From Euryodendron excelsum (Eukaryota; Streptophyta; Magnoliopsida; Ericales; Pentaphylacaceae), in assembly GCA_033060915.1 (NCBI GenBank), contig CM065387.1:30979501-31043500 (forward strand): a stretch of 64,000 nt of DNA, given 5' to 3'. The notes beneath the pieces are model-generated. The model had not been told where the DNA came from and ran no database searches. It saw nothing but the letters and a program-made list of their open reading frames with translations. Below, piece after piece: positions 34,931 to 47,154 of this stretch (position 1 is its first letter; each line of letters begins with the position of its first letter). Both the position numbers and the translations under genes were made by a program.

Positions 34931-37900
34931 TATAAGCGACCCATTTTTGCCCGCTTGGCAATCTCCAGTCCGTCCTGACTTATATTCAAACCGACACAGA
35001 CACATTCAAGTCCAAGTCAATTTTCCAAACTTAATCCAATCAATCAATCGCTTTGCGGGCCCACCGAACCCAATAGAGGCCAAATGACCAAAATGGGCAT
35101 TGCTCGGTTTGTTTCCAGCTAGCACGTCTTCCTAGAGATGGTAAGTCCCTATTTCAATCTCAAATTTAATTATAATCCAAATCAAATCCAGCACACCTTT
35201 TGAGAAAGTTGATCCCTCAGGCGGTAAGACCATCTAGTCTGACACGTTTTTTAAGAAACTCTTCAGAACGGTAAGTCCCTTTAAACCCGTTGACCAGGAT
35301 GGAACCTCAGTCCTCGATATGGTAGAACGGTCCACCTTTAGCGCCTGCGAGCCCACCAATGTAGAATGTCCGCTATTCGGTACATCTTTCGAGAAAGTTG
35401 ATTCCTCAAATGATAAGTAAACCTAGCAACTTCTCGAGATTAGGCAGTCTCTGGAATGAATGCAAATCGTTAAAATAACAGAAACACTAGCAAATATCAC
35501 AATAGTCAAAGTGGCGAAAACACTCGCAAATATGTCGATATTGAAAATTACCAACAAAACCCCTATGTCACGAGACCAAACTTGGACATGACACGTTTAC
35601 CAAATGACAAGATAACTTTGGAAACCAACTCTTCATAGACCGTTAGAGTGATGAAAACACTCAAAACCTAGGTCAACACCAGAACCTGCTAGCCCACTCC
35701 AGTGAAAAATAACCAAACTGCCCCTTAAGCCCTTTCCGACATGCCTCTCAAGAAAGTACATAAGTCCTCAGAGCAATAATTTCATCCTTCCAAGATCTTC
35801 ACAAAGACAATTTGGCATGTTCAGGTGCCTTCCAGTCAGTCACGGACCAATTCCGAGACCATCCCATCAAAATGACCATTTTGCCCCTAGGCATTCGATC
35901 GCCTCCAAGAACCACACCAGCTCTGGATATCAAATGGTAACCTCACAAGGATGCTTCTAATAGTATTTATAATCTTCCAACATATTTTTGGATCATTTCG
36001 ATTCAATTCCAGCAAACCCGGTGCAAAATGACCGTTTTATCCCTAGTGGGCCAATCGCCTTTTTCAACCACACAAGCTCTGGGTATCAAACCGACAATCC
36101 CCTGAAACATTTTAAATAGTGTTTCCAACCTTCAAGTCCTCTCATGAAACATTCCAAGTCCATTCCAATGGTTTCTCGGTCTAGTTAACCGTTTTGCCCT
36201 TAATAGCTTGGTTGACCATTTCAACAATCCTGACATTGTTTTTCAAGCCCATTACCCCCAGGACACTATTTCAGGGGTTTCTACCCATTTTTGGCCTTCT
36301 GAGTCATTCCCAGCCTCCTAGAACATTTTCGAACCTTCCAGAGTTACTCCTAATGAAGTCAAGCCAAAAATTGTAGGGTAGTCAAGGATGTTTTTGTGTC
36401 TATAAATACAGACCCTTTCCCCGCGTGAAAAGGGTCCGCAAACTCAATCCAAAAACTCTATTTTTTGAAATACAAATCTTGAAGTCTCTCCAAACCCTAG
36501 CCTCCATACACTTAATCCCTAACATCCATACTCTCTATACACTTAAACACAAGCCTCCATTGAAGACTCAAAGTGCTGCAACTTGGAAGCTCTCTAGGAT
36601 CAAGTAAAGCAAAACAAATAAAGCAAGCAAAATAACAAGAAGACAAGGTAGGCATTCTCTTTATGATTATGTACTTGTCCCCTCACTCTTCTTCCTCCTA
36701 ACCCACTTGGATTTTCTTCTATTTTAATCCCCCATCTTTCACCTCCCTTTCTTGCATGCTTGAAACAAGGGATTTCCTGATTCATGCGTTGGAAGGACTG
36801 TTAAAAGTCACCGTGTCGTGGGCTTTCTTCTAGTTCAACCTTAGACCGTGTGGATTCGGCCCCCTTGATTATGTAGTGAAGCATAACCTTGTATGTTCAC
36901 GACCCTCTTTGCATTATGCATGTCATATTCATATATATATATATTCAAAAACTTGTTTTCAAAAGTTGTTTTCAAAGTTTGCAACAAAATTCTCTTTCAA
37001 AATTTGCTTTTAAAATTGTGTTTTCAAAATCACAATCTTACGATGATTCTAGCCATCTACAGTTAGGATTGTTTTAAGAAAGTGTTATATTCATTGTGAC
37101 CATCAAGGTCCATATTTTGGATGTAAATCCTAAATTATTTTTTATCAAAACTACAATTTTAGAATGATTCTAACCATTCCATGGTTAGGGTTGTTTTAGG
37201 AAAGTATGAAATTCAATATGATCATATTAGTCCATATTTCAAATCCATGTTATTTTCAAAATCACCAACTTAGAACGGTTGTAATCTCTCCATGGTTAAA
37301 ATTGTTTTAGGAAAGTGAGACATTCAAACGATCTCAAAAGTTCATATTCAAGTTCTTCCTCCAAATTGCTTTTCAAACCTCTTTCCCAAAACTCATTTAA
37401 AAAATCTACTTTCTAAAAACGCTTTTTAAACTTCCTTCCGAAACCTCTCTTTCAAAAAACTACCTTTAAAAATCTCTTTCTTAAAAATTCCGCTCAAAGG
37501 TCTCCTTTACAAAAAAAACTCTTTTTCTTGGAGTCCAAATCAAGCCCTAGAATCCATGTTAGGGAAACCCTAGTTCTCTTTCCTAAAATCAAAACCTCTT
37601 TTTCTACATCAAATCATAGGTTTCTAAACCACTTTTTCAACATCAAAACATATGTTTCCAAAAGCTATCTTCTACGTCAAATCCTAGATTTCCAAAATCT
37701 CTTTTTCTACACCAAATCATAGCGCTTTCCAAACCCTAGATTTTCAAAATTCAACCTTTTCAATTTTAGGTCAAATCCAATATTCCAATTAGGAAACTAG
37801 ATCTAATCTCCCCGTTTAAGAAATTAAATCAAATTCTCCAATTTTAGAAACCAAATCAAATCAATTTTTGAAAATAAAATCAAATCTTCTACTTTAGGAA

Positions 37901-39474
37901 ATAAGAATTAAGTCTTTCTTAATTCAAACATTTCATAATTCCAACCGTTCCTAATTTCAAACCTTTCCAAATCTTAACTTTCTAAATCTCAACACTTCAA
38001 ATCTTTCTAAATTTAAAACTTTCCTAAATTGAAATCTTTCCAAAATCAAGACTTTCCTAAAACAAAAACTTTCGGAATTCGAAAACTTTCCTAATTTGGC
38101 ACTTTCTTAAAATGGAAATTTCCTAAATCCAAAGATTTTCTAAATCTAATCGTTTCTAAACCTAACTTTCTAAATTCATTCAAATCAAATAATCAAGTCC
38201 AATATTTCTAAATCAAATAAAATATCTTTCCAAGTCTTTCTTAAGTCTAACTTTCGTAATTCGAACCTTTCCTAAATCTAACTTTTTAAAATCAAACTTT
38301 TCAAGTCTAGATCAAACCTTCTTATTTCAAGTCCATGCTCCAACCTTAGGTTACCGAAACCCTAGTATACCTAGACCTAGTTCAACCCTAACTCTAAGTT
38401 AGGACGCTTTAACTCCTTTCTAAAACTTTTTTCCAAAACCAAGATAGTTTTCCAATTTTGATCTAAGTTAAGTTGTTTTCAAAATCTCAATATTTTTAAA
38501 GCTACTTCAAGTTCTCTGTCAAAGTTCAAACCCTTTTTCAAGTTCAATTCTAAGTCTAAGTTCAACTTCAATTTCAAATCTTTTATTCCAAGTTCAAATC
38601 AAATCATTTTTCAAATCAAACTCTTTTCTAATCAAATCTTTTCAATTCAAACTTTTCAAAACCCTAAAAATGTCTAATTTCAATCGAACTCCTGTCCGAA
38701 CTACGACTGACCTGATTCCCAACAAAGGGATACGTAGGCAACCCTCTTGGGAGTGGTCATAACCTTTTTCAAATTCCTAATTCCATACTCTTCTTCAAGT
38801 TTTCAATTCCATAATCTATTTCAAGTTTCCAATTTCTAAAACTTTTTTTCAAACTACAAATCTTCTTTATAAATCTATTTTCAAAAATTAAATCTTTCTT
38901 TCAAATCTATTTTCAAAATCAAACATTTTTCTTGTATTTGTATGCCATGTATCATATCAAATTTCTGTCTAAAGCTCTTTTCAAGGTGGATATAATTGGA
39001 TAATTATTAATCAAAGACTCTAATGAGTGAACCTAGGGTGAATAAACATGTAGATACCGAAAGAGCGGGGTGGGTGATGGCTTAGTACATCTTCCCTACA
39101 TGTAATCAACCTCCGAACCTAAAATCACTGTTTTCAAAGACCAAAATGGAGTTATTTTTAAAAGGGACTTGAATCTTTCTAAAGGTTGCCAAATAACCTA
39201 TTTTCTTAAAAACCCTCTTTTGAGGAAGTTTTCATAACCTTTTTAAAAATCCTAAGTGTAATATTCGGATTGCACTTAGTTTTAGGTGGCCTAACTCACA
39301 TTAATCAAGTTAGGTAGTGACTCTAAATCTTTTTCAAAAACCCTTATTCAAATCAATTTCAAATTTAAACCTAGTCGCACTCATCCATCTAGGAGGATGA
39401 GTTTTATCGAGAGAGTATCATATTTTTTCCACTTGTGTGTATTTTTCTCGAGTATAAAAAATTGATGTGCGCCA
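34931..39474 (+). mobile_element. 3' LTR of E1 (4.54 kb)
   Basis: Starts TATAAGCGACCC (TG changed to TA) after the purine tract and ends GTGCGCCA at 39474. U3 with spaced CACGTTTT/GGTAAGTCC motifs is followed by a TATA box at 36401-36408, donor-like ACAAG|GTAGG at 36650, then a guanine-poor half rich in TTTCCTAAATC words. Unlike the other LTRs it lacks clear GGCGCCAC palindromes just before the TATA box. The right flank TTAGT opens onto PMD coding sequence of E2 (minus strand). Confidence 0.85.
36401..36408 (+). promoter_or_regulatory. LTR TATA box (E1 3' LTR)
   Basis: TATAAATA in GTCTATAAATACAGACCC, followed by CGTGAAAAGGGTCCGCAAAC, shared with 42240 and 50275. Confidence 0.75.
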
Positions 39475-40352
39475 TTAGTCTCTAAAGGAAGTAGAAAACC
39501 CACACCCAGCTAATGCTCTTGGTACAGAATAGGAACCCCCTCGAACAAAGCTCCTTATATGTACTTTGGTGGATCCCCAGCCGATCAAAACTCATCATTG
39601 AACTGGCACCAATGCCGATCACTTAGGTAGGACTCCCAAGACTCATCGCTAAAGAAGGAAATCCTTGACAGAGACATCGGGACTAGATACCTGATCACCT
39701 CGTAATGTACTGATCCAAAAAACGGCTGCCAAGTCACATCTCTCACCTCTATTAGCTCTAAGTTCTCACGCAACGTCACGAAGTCAGTAATCTCGGATCG
39801 GTAGGCCACCTGATCACGAGCCCATCTTAAGGCCCGAGGATAAAGATCAGCCTCTACGACCTCCGGACGGGGGACCAGTAAATACTTGTAGCTCCACCAG
39901 ACTAGAAAGAGCCAAAATCCAATCACACTACCCCAGCAGGAGGAGGTCCGGACTCACATGGATCTGAGGAACCAACCGAAGGAGAAAGATCCCCAGTCTA
40001 GCTCTGATAATGCTCTCAAGTCAGCTACAATGCTTACCAAGAGAAAAGGGACAATCGACTTGTTGATGTTACAGAAACAACTAAAAATAATATACAAAAC
40101 AAGTCGTCACCTCATAATATCTCGCCACGTAGGAGGTGGCTTAACAGAAAAGGTACTCTCGTTTCAACTAAGCCAAGAAACTGAGAAGGCAGAGCAGTCA
40201 GGAGGTGGCAAATCTAGTAAAGCATAAGTGTCAGTTCTACTGACTGGCTGTAACGTAATCTGATGACCGACAAAGGAAAGTCCTATAATAATGGCACAAT
40301 CTACTGGATTAGGACCCAACTCGAAGCCCACGAAGTGAAAGGTATCCGTCTC
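39475..40352 (-). pseudogene. Antisense PMD gene of E2, distal segment
   Basis: Continues the PMD gene from 45879 after removal of solo LTR S3. Minus-strand protein pieces: TFHFVGFELGPNPVDCAII, IGLSFVGHQITLQPVS, then ITDFVTLRENLELIEVRDVT, LVPMSLSRISFFSDESWESY. It stops abruptly at 39475 where the 3' LTR of E1 begins, in the LETDY region, so the C-terminal end and last intron lie beyond E1 (outside or lost). The piece confirms the gene is a conserved part of the element and not a single capture event. Frameshifts are present. Confidence 0.7.
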
Positions 40353-40554
40353 TGTAAGCACCCCATTTTTGACCGCTCGGTAGTCTACACTCCATCGAGA
40401 CTTGTGTTCAAGTCATTGTGGGCATATTCTAATCGAAATCAACTTTCTAAGTCTAAATCCCGTCTGTCCATCGTCTCGCGGGTCCACCAGGCCCAAATAG
40501 AGGCAAAATAACCAAAATGCCCTTAGGGGCATTATTCTCTCCAATTCCAATTCC

Positions 40555-41160
40555 AATCCCTCTCTCGAGATAGTTTATTCCTTGAGACGGTTCTAAATCA
40601 GGCACGTCTTTTCGAAGACAGTAAGTCTCTTTTCCAATCCCTCTCTCGAGACAGTTTATTCCTCGAAACGGTTCCAATCCAGGCACGTCTTCTCGGAGAC
40701 GGTAAGTTTCCTTTCCAATCCCTCTCTCGAGACAGTTTATTCCTCGAGACGGCCAATCCAGACATGTCTTTTCAAAGACGGTAAGACCCCTTTCTAACCC
40801 CTCTCTCGAGACAGTTTATTCCTCGAGACGGTTCCAAATCAGGCATGTCTTTTCGAAGACAATAAGACCCCTTTCCAACCCCTCTCTCAGGACAGTTTAT
40901 TCCTCGAGACGATTCCAATCCAGGCACGTCTTTTCGAAGATGGTAAGACCCCTTTCCAATCCCTCTCTCGAGATAGTTTATTCCTCGAGACGGTTCCAAC
41001 TCAGGCACGTCTTTTCGAAGACGGTAAGACCCCTTTCCAATCCCACTCTCGAGACAGTTTATTCCTCGAGACGGTTCCAATTCAGGCACGTCTCTTTGAA
41101 GGCGGTAAGACCCCTTACCAATCCCTCTCTCGAGACAGTTTATTCCTTGAGACGGTCCGA
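40555..41160. repeat. 81-bp minisatellite in LTR U3 (about 7.5 units)
   Basis: The anchor GACAGTTTATTCCTCGAGAC or its variants recurs at 40569, 40650, 40731, 40810, 40891, 40972, 41053 and 41134, that is every 81 bases (once 79). Each unit contains CTCTCTCGAGA...CCTCGAGACGG, GGCACGTCTTTTCGAAGACG and GTAAGACCCC. Other F1 LTRs hold only spaced single versions of the CACGTCTT...GGTAAGTCC part, so the array is a local expansion. Because 81 is divisible by 3 it leaves long open frames on both strands that are not genes. Confidence 0.93.
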
Positions 41161-42104
41161 GTAGCGAAAATACTAACAAAACCGTTAGAGTAGCGGAAAT
41201 ACACACAAATAGGTCGATATAGGGAATTGCCAACAAACCCCTGTGTCACAACGACCACCGTCAAAGTGGCAGAAACACTCAAAACCCAGGTCAACACTAG
41301 TGTTTGTTAGCCCACTTTAGTGAAAAATGACCAAACTACCCTTTGGACCTTTTCCGAGACTTTCCAGTCAAGATGACCATTTTGCCCTAGGCATCCGAAT
41401 GCCCCGGGAACCATACCGGCTTTGGGTATCAAACCAATAACCCTCCAAGACTACTTCTTATAGTATTCTTAACCTTTCTTTACCTATCCGGATCATTCCA
41501 AGTCAGTTCTGGCCAGTCCGGTACAAAATGACTATTTTGCCCCTGGTGGGCCAGTCTCCTTTTTCGACCACACCGGCTTTGGGTATCAAACCGGTAACCT
41601 TCTGAGACTACTCTTTGTAGTGTTCTCAACCTCCCTTTACCTTTTCAGATCATTCCGAGTCAGTTCCGGCAAACCCGGTACAAAATGACCGCTTTGCCCC
41701 TAGTGGGCGGTCTCCTTTTCCGACCACGCCAGCTCTAGGAATCAAACCGGCAATCTCTGGGAACATTCTGAATAATGTTTCCAGATCCTAAGTCTTCTTC
41801 CGGGACAGTCCGAGTCTGTCCCGGCAGTTTTCCGATCCGATTGACCGTTTTGCCCCTAAAGGCCCGGTCAACCTTTTCGACCTATATTATCCTCATTTCT
41901 CAAGTCAAATACGTCCAGGAAACTATTCAAAGTGTTCCTGCTCTTTTCGACCTTCCGGATCATTCCCGACTCCTTCAAATCATTCCCGGACTTTCTGGAG
42001 TCACTACTAGTGAAGCCAGGCTAAAAATTGCATGGTAATCACTAGTATAGGCGCCCAAATCCAGTCAAAGATACATTGCTTGCCGACCTTAAATATTTCC
42101 TAAA

Positions 42105-42220
42105 TGGCTGGTGCCACGAGTAGTGGCACCAAGCCAAAAAAATGGCCTGGCGCCACTCCTAGTGGCGCCAGTGTAAATTTTAGCTGGGCACCACTGTAAC
42201 AGGTGCCAGTGTTGTCCAAC
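42105..42220 (+). promoter_or_regulatory. GGCGCCAC/GTGGCGCC palindrome cluster upstream of TATA (S3)
   Basis: Contains GTGCCACGAGTAGTGGCACC, GGCGCCACTCC|TAGTGGCGCC and GGCACCACTGTAACAGGTGCC-like arms, ending just before the TATA box at 42224. Similar clusters lie upstream of the TATA box at 780-880, 17212-17300 and 26883-26950 (minus) and 50158-50225 (plus). Function unknown. Confidence 0.6.
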
Positions 42221-42223
42221 TTC

Positions 42224-42231
42224 TATAAATA
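42224..42231 (+). promoter_or_regulatory. LTR TATA box (S3)
   Basis: TATAAATA in CTATAAATACAGAGCCTC, the same as in S2 and E3. Confidence 0.78.
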
Positions 42232-45200
42232 CAGAGCCTCTTTCAACGTGAAAGGGATCCACAAACTCAACCTAAAAATCATATATTTCGATATACAGAG
42301 CTCGAACACCTCCAAAACCCTAGCTTCCCTAGGTTTTCCAAACCCTAGCCACCATACACTAAACCCTAACCTCCTATACACTCATACACACCCTCATACA
42401 CTCATACACTAACCTTCAACCCTCCTTTGAAGACTTGAAGAGTTGCAATCTGAAGTTTGAAGATTGAAGGCAGCTCTTGAAGATTAAAGACGAAGATCAA
42501 GACGAAGACCGAAGAAAGCAAGATGCGCAAAATAAACAAGATACAAGGTAGGTTCTCCATTTAAATTTTTGCACTTCCCCCCTCTCTCTTCTCACTCCTA
42601 ACCCACTTGGGTTTTTTCTATTTTAATCCCCCATCTTTTTCCCCCCCTTTCTTTACATGCTTGAAACAAGGGGATTCTTGGTTTAGATGTAGGATTGGGC
42701 TATTAGAGAGTCACCGTGTCGGGGGCTTTCTTCTAGTCTAACCAGAGACCACGTGGGTCGGCCTCCTTGATTATGTGGTGAAGCCTTAGCCTTATATGTT
42801 CACGACCCCAAATTTGCATTGTGCATATCATGATCTTGCATCTTCCAAAAATCATTTTCAAAGTTGTCTTCAAAATAATTTTCAAACTTGTTTTCAAAAT
42901 TGCATCAAAATTCCCTTTTCAAAATCTTGTTTTCAAAATCACAATCCTAGGGTGATTCTAGCTTTTCCATGGCTAGGATTGCTTTAGGAAAGTGTTATAT
43001 TTAAAGTGACCTTCATGGTTCATATTTTCAACTCTTGTTGTTTTCAAAACCGCTTTCCTAAAGTGGTTCTAGCCTTCTTATTGTTAGAATCGCTTTAGGA
43101 AAGTGAGATCTGTTATATTTTCCAAAAAAGCTCTCTTTTCAAAAATCTCTTCCTAAAAATCTCTTTTTCAACATACTTTCCTAAAGCTCTCCTCTCCAAA
43201 ATTGTTTTCAAAAAACTCCCTCCAAAATCTATTTTTTCAAAACTCTTTTTTTCAACTCCTTTCCAAAATCCTCTCCCCAAAATCTCTTTCTAAAAACACT
43301 CCCTAAATTCACTTTCCTAAAAACTCCCTCCAACAATCTCTTTCCAAAAATCTTTCTAAAAAACTTCCTTTCCAAAAACTCCCCTCTAGGATTTCCTTAA
43401 AAAAAAAACTTGTTTCCAAAAACACACTTTTCAAAAACTCCTCCTTTTTAAAAATCTATTTTCAAAAACTCTACCTTTAAATTCACTTTTCAAAAACTCC
43501 TTGCTAGGATTCCTTTCCAAAAACCCCTCTTTCCAAAAATGTACATTCCAAAAACTCTTTTCTTAGAGCCCCAGTCAAGCCCTATAACCCACAATTAGGA
43601 AACCCTAATTTTCTTTCCAAAAACATGATTTTCAAACTTTGCCCCAAACCTAGGTTTCCAGAACCTCTTGTTTTTACATCCAAACTATACATGTTTCCAA
43701 AACCTGTTTTCTACGTCAAAACTATAGCCTTTCAACTCTAGGGTTTCTAAAACTTCCCCTTTCCAAATCCTTGTCAAATCAAATCTTCCCTATAGGAAAC
43801 CAAATACAATCTCCCCGTTTAGGAACCTAAATCCAGTCCCCCCGTTTAGGAAACTAGATCCCGTCCGCCGTTTTTGGAAACAAAATCAAACGTTTGCTTT
43901 TAGAAACCAAATATAATACCTTCCTAATCCAAACCTTTCTTAATTCAACTCCTTCCTAATTTCCTACCTTCTTAAACCATAAGTTTCTTAAACCTAAACT
44001 TTAAATCTTTCCTTAAATTTCAATATCTAAATCTTTCCTAAATCGAATCCTTCTTAATCTTCTCATTTCCTAAATCTTAAGTTTCCAAAACTTGAATATA
44101 AAAATCTTTCCTAAATTTTAAAACTCAACTTTCAAATCTTTCCTAATTCAACCCTTTCCTAATTCTACCTTCTTTTCAAATCTTAACTTTTCAAACGTAA
44201 GTTTTCAAATCTTTCTAAACTTCCAAACTTTCTAAATTTTAAACTTCCCAAAACTTCAACATCTTTCTAAATCTAAAACTTTTCTAAACTCAAAACTTTC
44301 TTAATTTAAAACTTTCTTAACTTAAAACTTTCTAAATTCTTTAGCTTTCTTAAACTAAACTTTTCCTAATTCAAAACATTTCTAAATTCAATACTTTCCT
44401 ATTTTAAAACCTTTCTTAATTCAAAACATTCCCAAATTCAAAACTTTCCTAAGTTGATACTTTCCTAATTCAAAACTTTCCTAAGTTGAAACTTTCTTAA
44501 TTCAAACCTTTCCTATTTCAAAACTTTCCTAATTTCAAAACCTTTCCTAATTCTGAAACCTTCCTAAAATGACACTTTCCTAATTTTGAAACTCTCCTAA
44601 TTTGAATGCTTTCCAAATTCATAAATTTTTTTAATTCAAAACTTTTCAAAAATGAAATTTTCCTAATTCGAAACTTTTTTAAATCAGACCTTTTCCTAAT
44701 TCAAACATTTCCTAAATCCAATCTTTCCTAATCTCCTAAACCTTCCAAGTTAAGTCGAATATTTCCTAAGTCTCTTCTTTTTCCTAAGTCTAGGTTTCCT
44801 AAATCTCCATCTTTCCAAAATAAGTCTAAATCTCTCTTTCAAGTTCTACTTTTTCAAATCAAAATTCAATCTTTTCAATTCCAAAATTCCAAATTCCAAT
44901 TTCAATCTTCTATTCTAAGTTCAATCTCTCAATCTTTCTATCTAATTTCCAATTCAATCTCTTTCTTCCAAATCAATTCTTCTATTTTCAATCGGACTCT
45001 TGGCCAAACTACGACTGACCTGATTCCTCCAAAAGGAAACGTAGGCAACCCTCATGGGTGCGGTCACAACCTTTTTCAAATTTCGAATTCCACAACTTCT
45101 TTCAAATTTCAAATGTCTCCATATTTTCCAAATTTCAAATTCCAAAATCTTTCCAAATCTCCAATCTATTTTCAAATTTCTAATTTCAAATTTCTATTTC

Positions 45201-46530
45201 CAAATCTCTATTTCAATTTCCAAAATCTTTTTTTTTTCCAAATTCAAACTTCTATCTCTTTCTTTTCAAATCAAATCAAATCAATTTCTTTTCAAATTTT
45301 TTTTTTCCAAATCAACCCTCTTCAATTGCACTTGCATATCATACATCATGTTAGTTTCCTTTTAAACATTGTTTTTCAAAGTGAATAGGATTGGGCATTA
45401 GTTAGTTAAAGACTCTCATAGGTGAATCTAGGGTAGATTGACATGTAGGTACAGAAAGGGCGGGGTAGGGTGATGGCTTAGTGCGTTTTCCCTACACATA
45501 ACCAACCTCCGAACCTAGGATCACTGTTATCAAAGACCAAAACGAAGTTATTTTTCAAAAAAGGGCTAAATGTTTTCCAAAGGTTGTCAAATAACCTGTT
45601 TTCTTAAAAACCCTCTCTTGAGGAGATATTTTCGAAATCGTTTTCCAAACACCCTAAGTGTAGTCTCCGGATTATTCTTAGTTTTTAGGTGACCTAACTC
45701 ACCTTAATCAAGTTAGGTGACGACTCCGAATCTTTTTCAAAAGCCCTTTATTCAAACCGATTTTCAATTCAAACTTAGTTGCACTCATTCTTTTAGGAGG
45801 GTGAGTTCTAACGAGAGAGTATAGCATTTTTCCCGCTTATGTGAGTATTCCTCGAGTGCGAATAATCTGGGCGCAACAATCTCTCCAAACCACCTCTCAA
45901 TTAGTGCCAATACCAAGTGTCGGTTCAGGTAGTTAGCCTGTAATCCTATAAATGCTTTGAACCCGATCTCCGGCAAGAAGGTATGATAAGACAGAGTGAC
46001 CCACTATATAGTTCTGAAAGCCAGATGGACGGCCCCTTTGAAGGATGTATGTTGCCCAGGAGGAGGCAAGTGCTGTCGAGAATATATGCTAGGATGATAG
46101 GCGAGGTCACCCAATGGAGGAATGTCTGGTATCTCCAAGTCTCCTAAATCAACATCTGTCTGCCTGTGTCTCGAATAAGCCCTCCCGTAACCAGTTACTC
46201 GATCTCTAAGCTCTAGTGCCTCCTCCTTAGCAGCCATCTCCCCCTGAAAAATCGGCTCGACTGGAGGGAAGGGGTCGACTGGGGGTATACTCCCCCTCCC
46301 GCTCTGGCTAGAAGATGCCTGGCCAGCTGATCTGCAACTGCCTCTAGAGTGGCTGGAACTACTAGCAAAGTTTGTACAAGCTCCTTTCCCAGACCGATGT
46401 CTCCTCTCAGAACCGCCATCGCCGCATCAACCATTCTGAAAGCAAAACCGAGGTAAGGACGTCAATATATCGTAGTTACAGTTCAAAAGATAAAAGATAG
46501 GTAAAGAGAAAAAAAAAAGGATCAAAAGAT

Positions 46531-46830
46531 TTCAAGTTGCGAGTCAAAATGAATTTTCTACACGTTTTGTTTTCAAAAGATTTCAAATTTCAAGTCAAAA
46601 TGAATTTTCTATACATTTTGTCTTCAAAAGTTAAGCTTCAACTCAAAATGAATTTCCTACATATTTTGTCTTCAAAAATTTCAACTTCAAGTCAAAATAA
46701 ATTTTCTACACATTATGTCTTCAAAAATTCAAAGTTTCGAGTCAAAGTGAATTTTCTAAACATTTTTCCTTCAAATGTTCAAGTTTCGAGTCAAAGCGAA
46801 TTCTCTACACGTTGTTTGAGTTCCAAATCA
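46531..46830. repeat. Tandem ~57-bp repeats in PMD intron 1 (E2)
   Basis: About six diverged units, each with GAGTCAAAATGAATTTTCTA and TTTTGTCTTCAAAA. This is more copies than in E1 or E3. Confidence 0.7.
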
Positions 46831-47154
46831 AAATACTTTCTAATTCAAAATCAAAAGTTTATTTTGAAAAATAAAATCTCTAGGGTTTCAATCAAAATCC
46901 ATCTCAAACTTTTCTAAGCTTCTCCTTTAAAAGATTTATATTCCAATAAAGTTTTAAGGTTTCCTAAAAACTTTTTCCTCCAAAAAGTCTTATTCAAAAT
47001 CATCCTTCAAAATTTCTTTTTCCAAAATCTTTATCAATTTCCAAGTTTTCCAAATTCAAAATCCATTTTCAAAAATTTTCTAACCTTTTCCCTAAAAAAT
47101 TTTCATTCAAAACTCTATTTTCAAAAATTTTCCTTAGTTTTCCTTTCTAGGTCC

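Larger units (their letters stand above)
18784..39474 (+). mobile_element. Element E1: non-autonomous F1 element with nested insertions
   Basis: In plus orientation: truncated 5' LTR (18784-21434), primer binding site (21437-21455), leader to about 22890, a gag remnant split by a solo LTR (S2), spacer (28510-30020), antisense PMD gene (34700 to 30383), purine tract (34911-34926) and full 3' LTR (34931-39474). The same parts in the same order make up E3, head-to-head with it. Its right flank (39475) is the coding strand of another antisense PMD copy, so E1 inserted into E2. The left part of the 5' LTR is absent because E3 inserted there. Confidence 0.8.
40353..45878 (+). mobile_element. Solo F1 LTR S3 with minisatellite, in E2 PMD gene
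   Basis: Starts TGTAAGCACCCC and ends GGGCGCAACA. Flanks GTCTC (40348-40352) and ATCTC (45879-45883) agree at four of five positions. The PMD protein breaks exactly here (RWFGE on the right, TFHFVG on the left) and the two sides are continuous in E1 and E3. At 5.53 kb it is about 1.1 kb longer than sister copies, partly through the 81-bp repeat array at 40555-41160. TATA box at 42224-42231; palindromes at 42105-42220; donor-like ACAAG|GTAGG near 42548. Confidence 0.92.

Noticed and set aside
40555..41160. CRISPR-like array
   Set aside because: Whole 81-bp units repeat without unique spacers, in a plant retroelement LTR; it is a minisatellite.
40772..41236. 154-codon open frame as a gene
   Set aside because: It comes from the 81-bp repeat, whose length is a multiple of three. 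It has no start context, and other LTR copies lack it.
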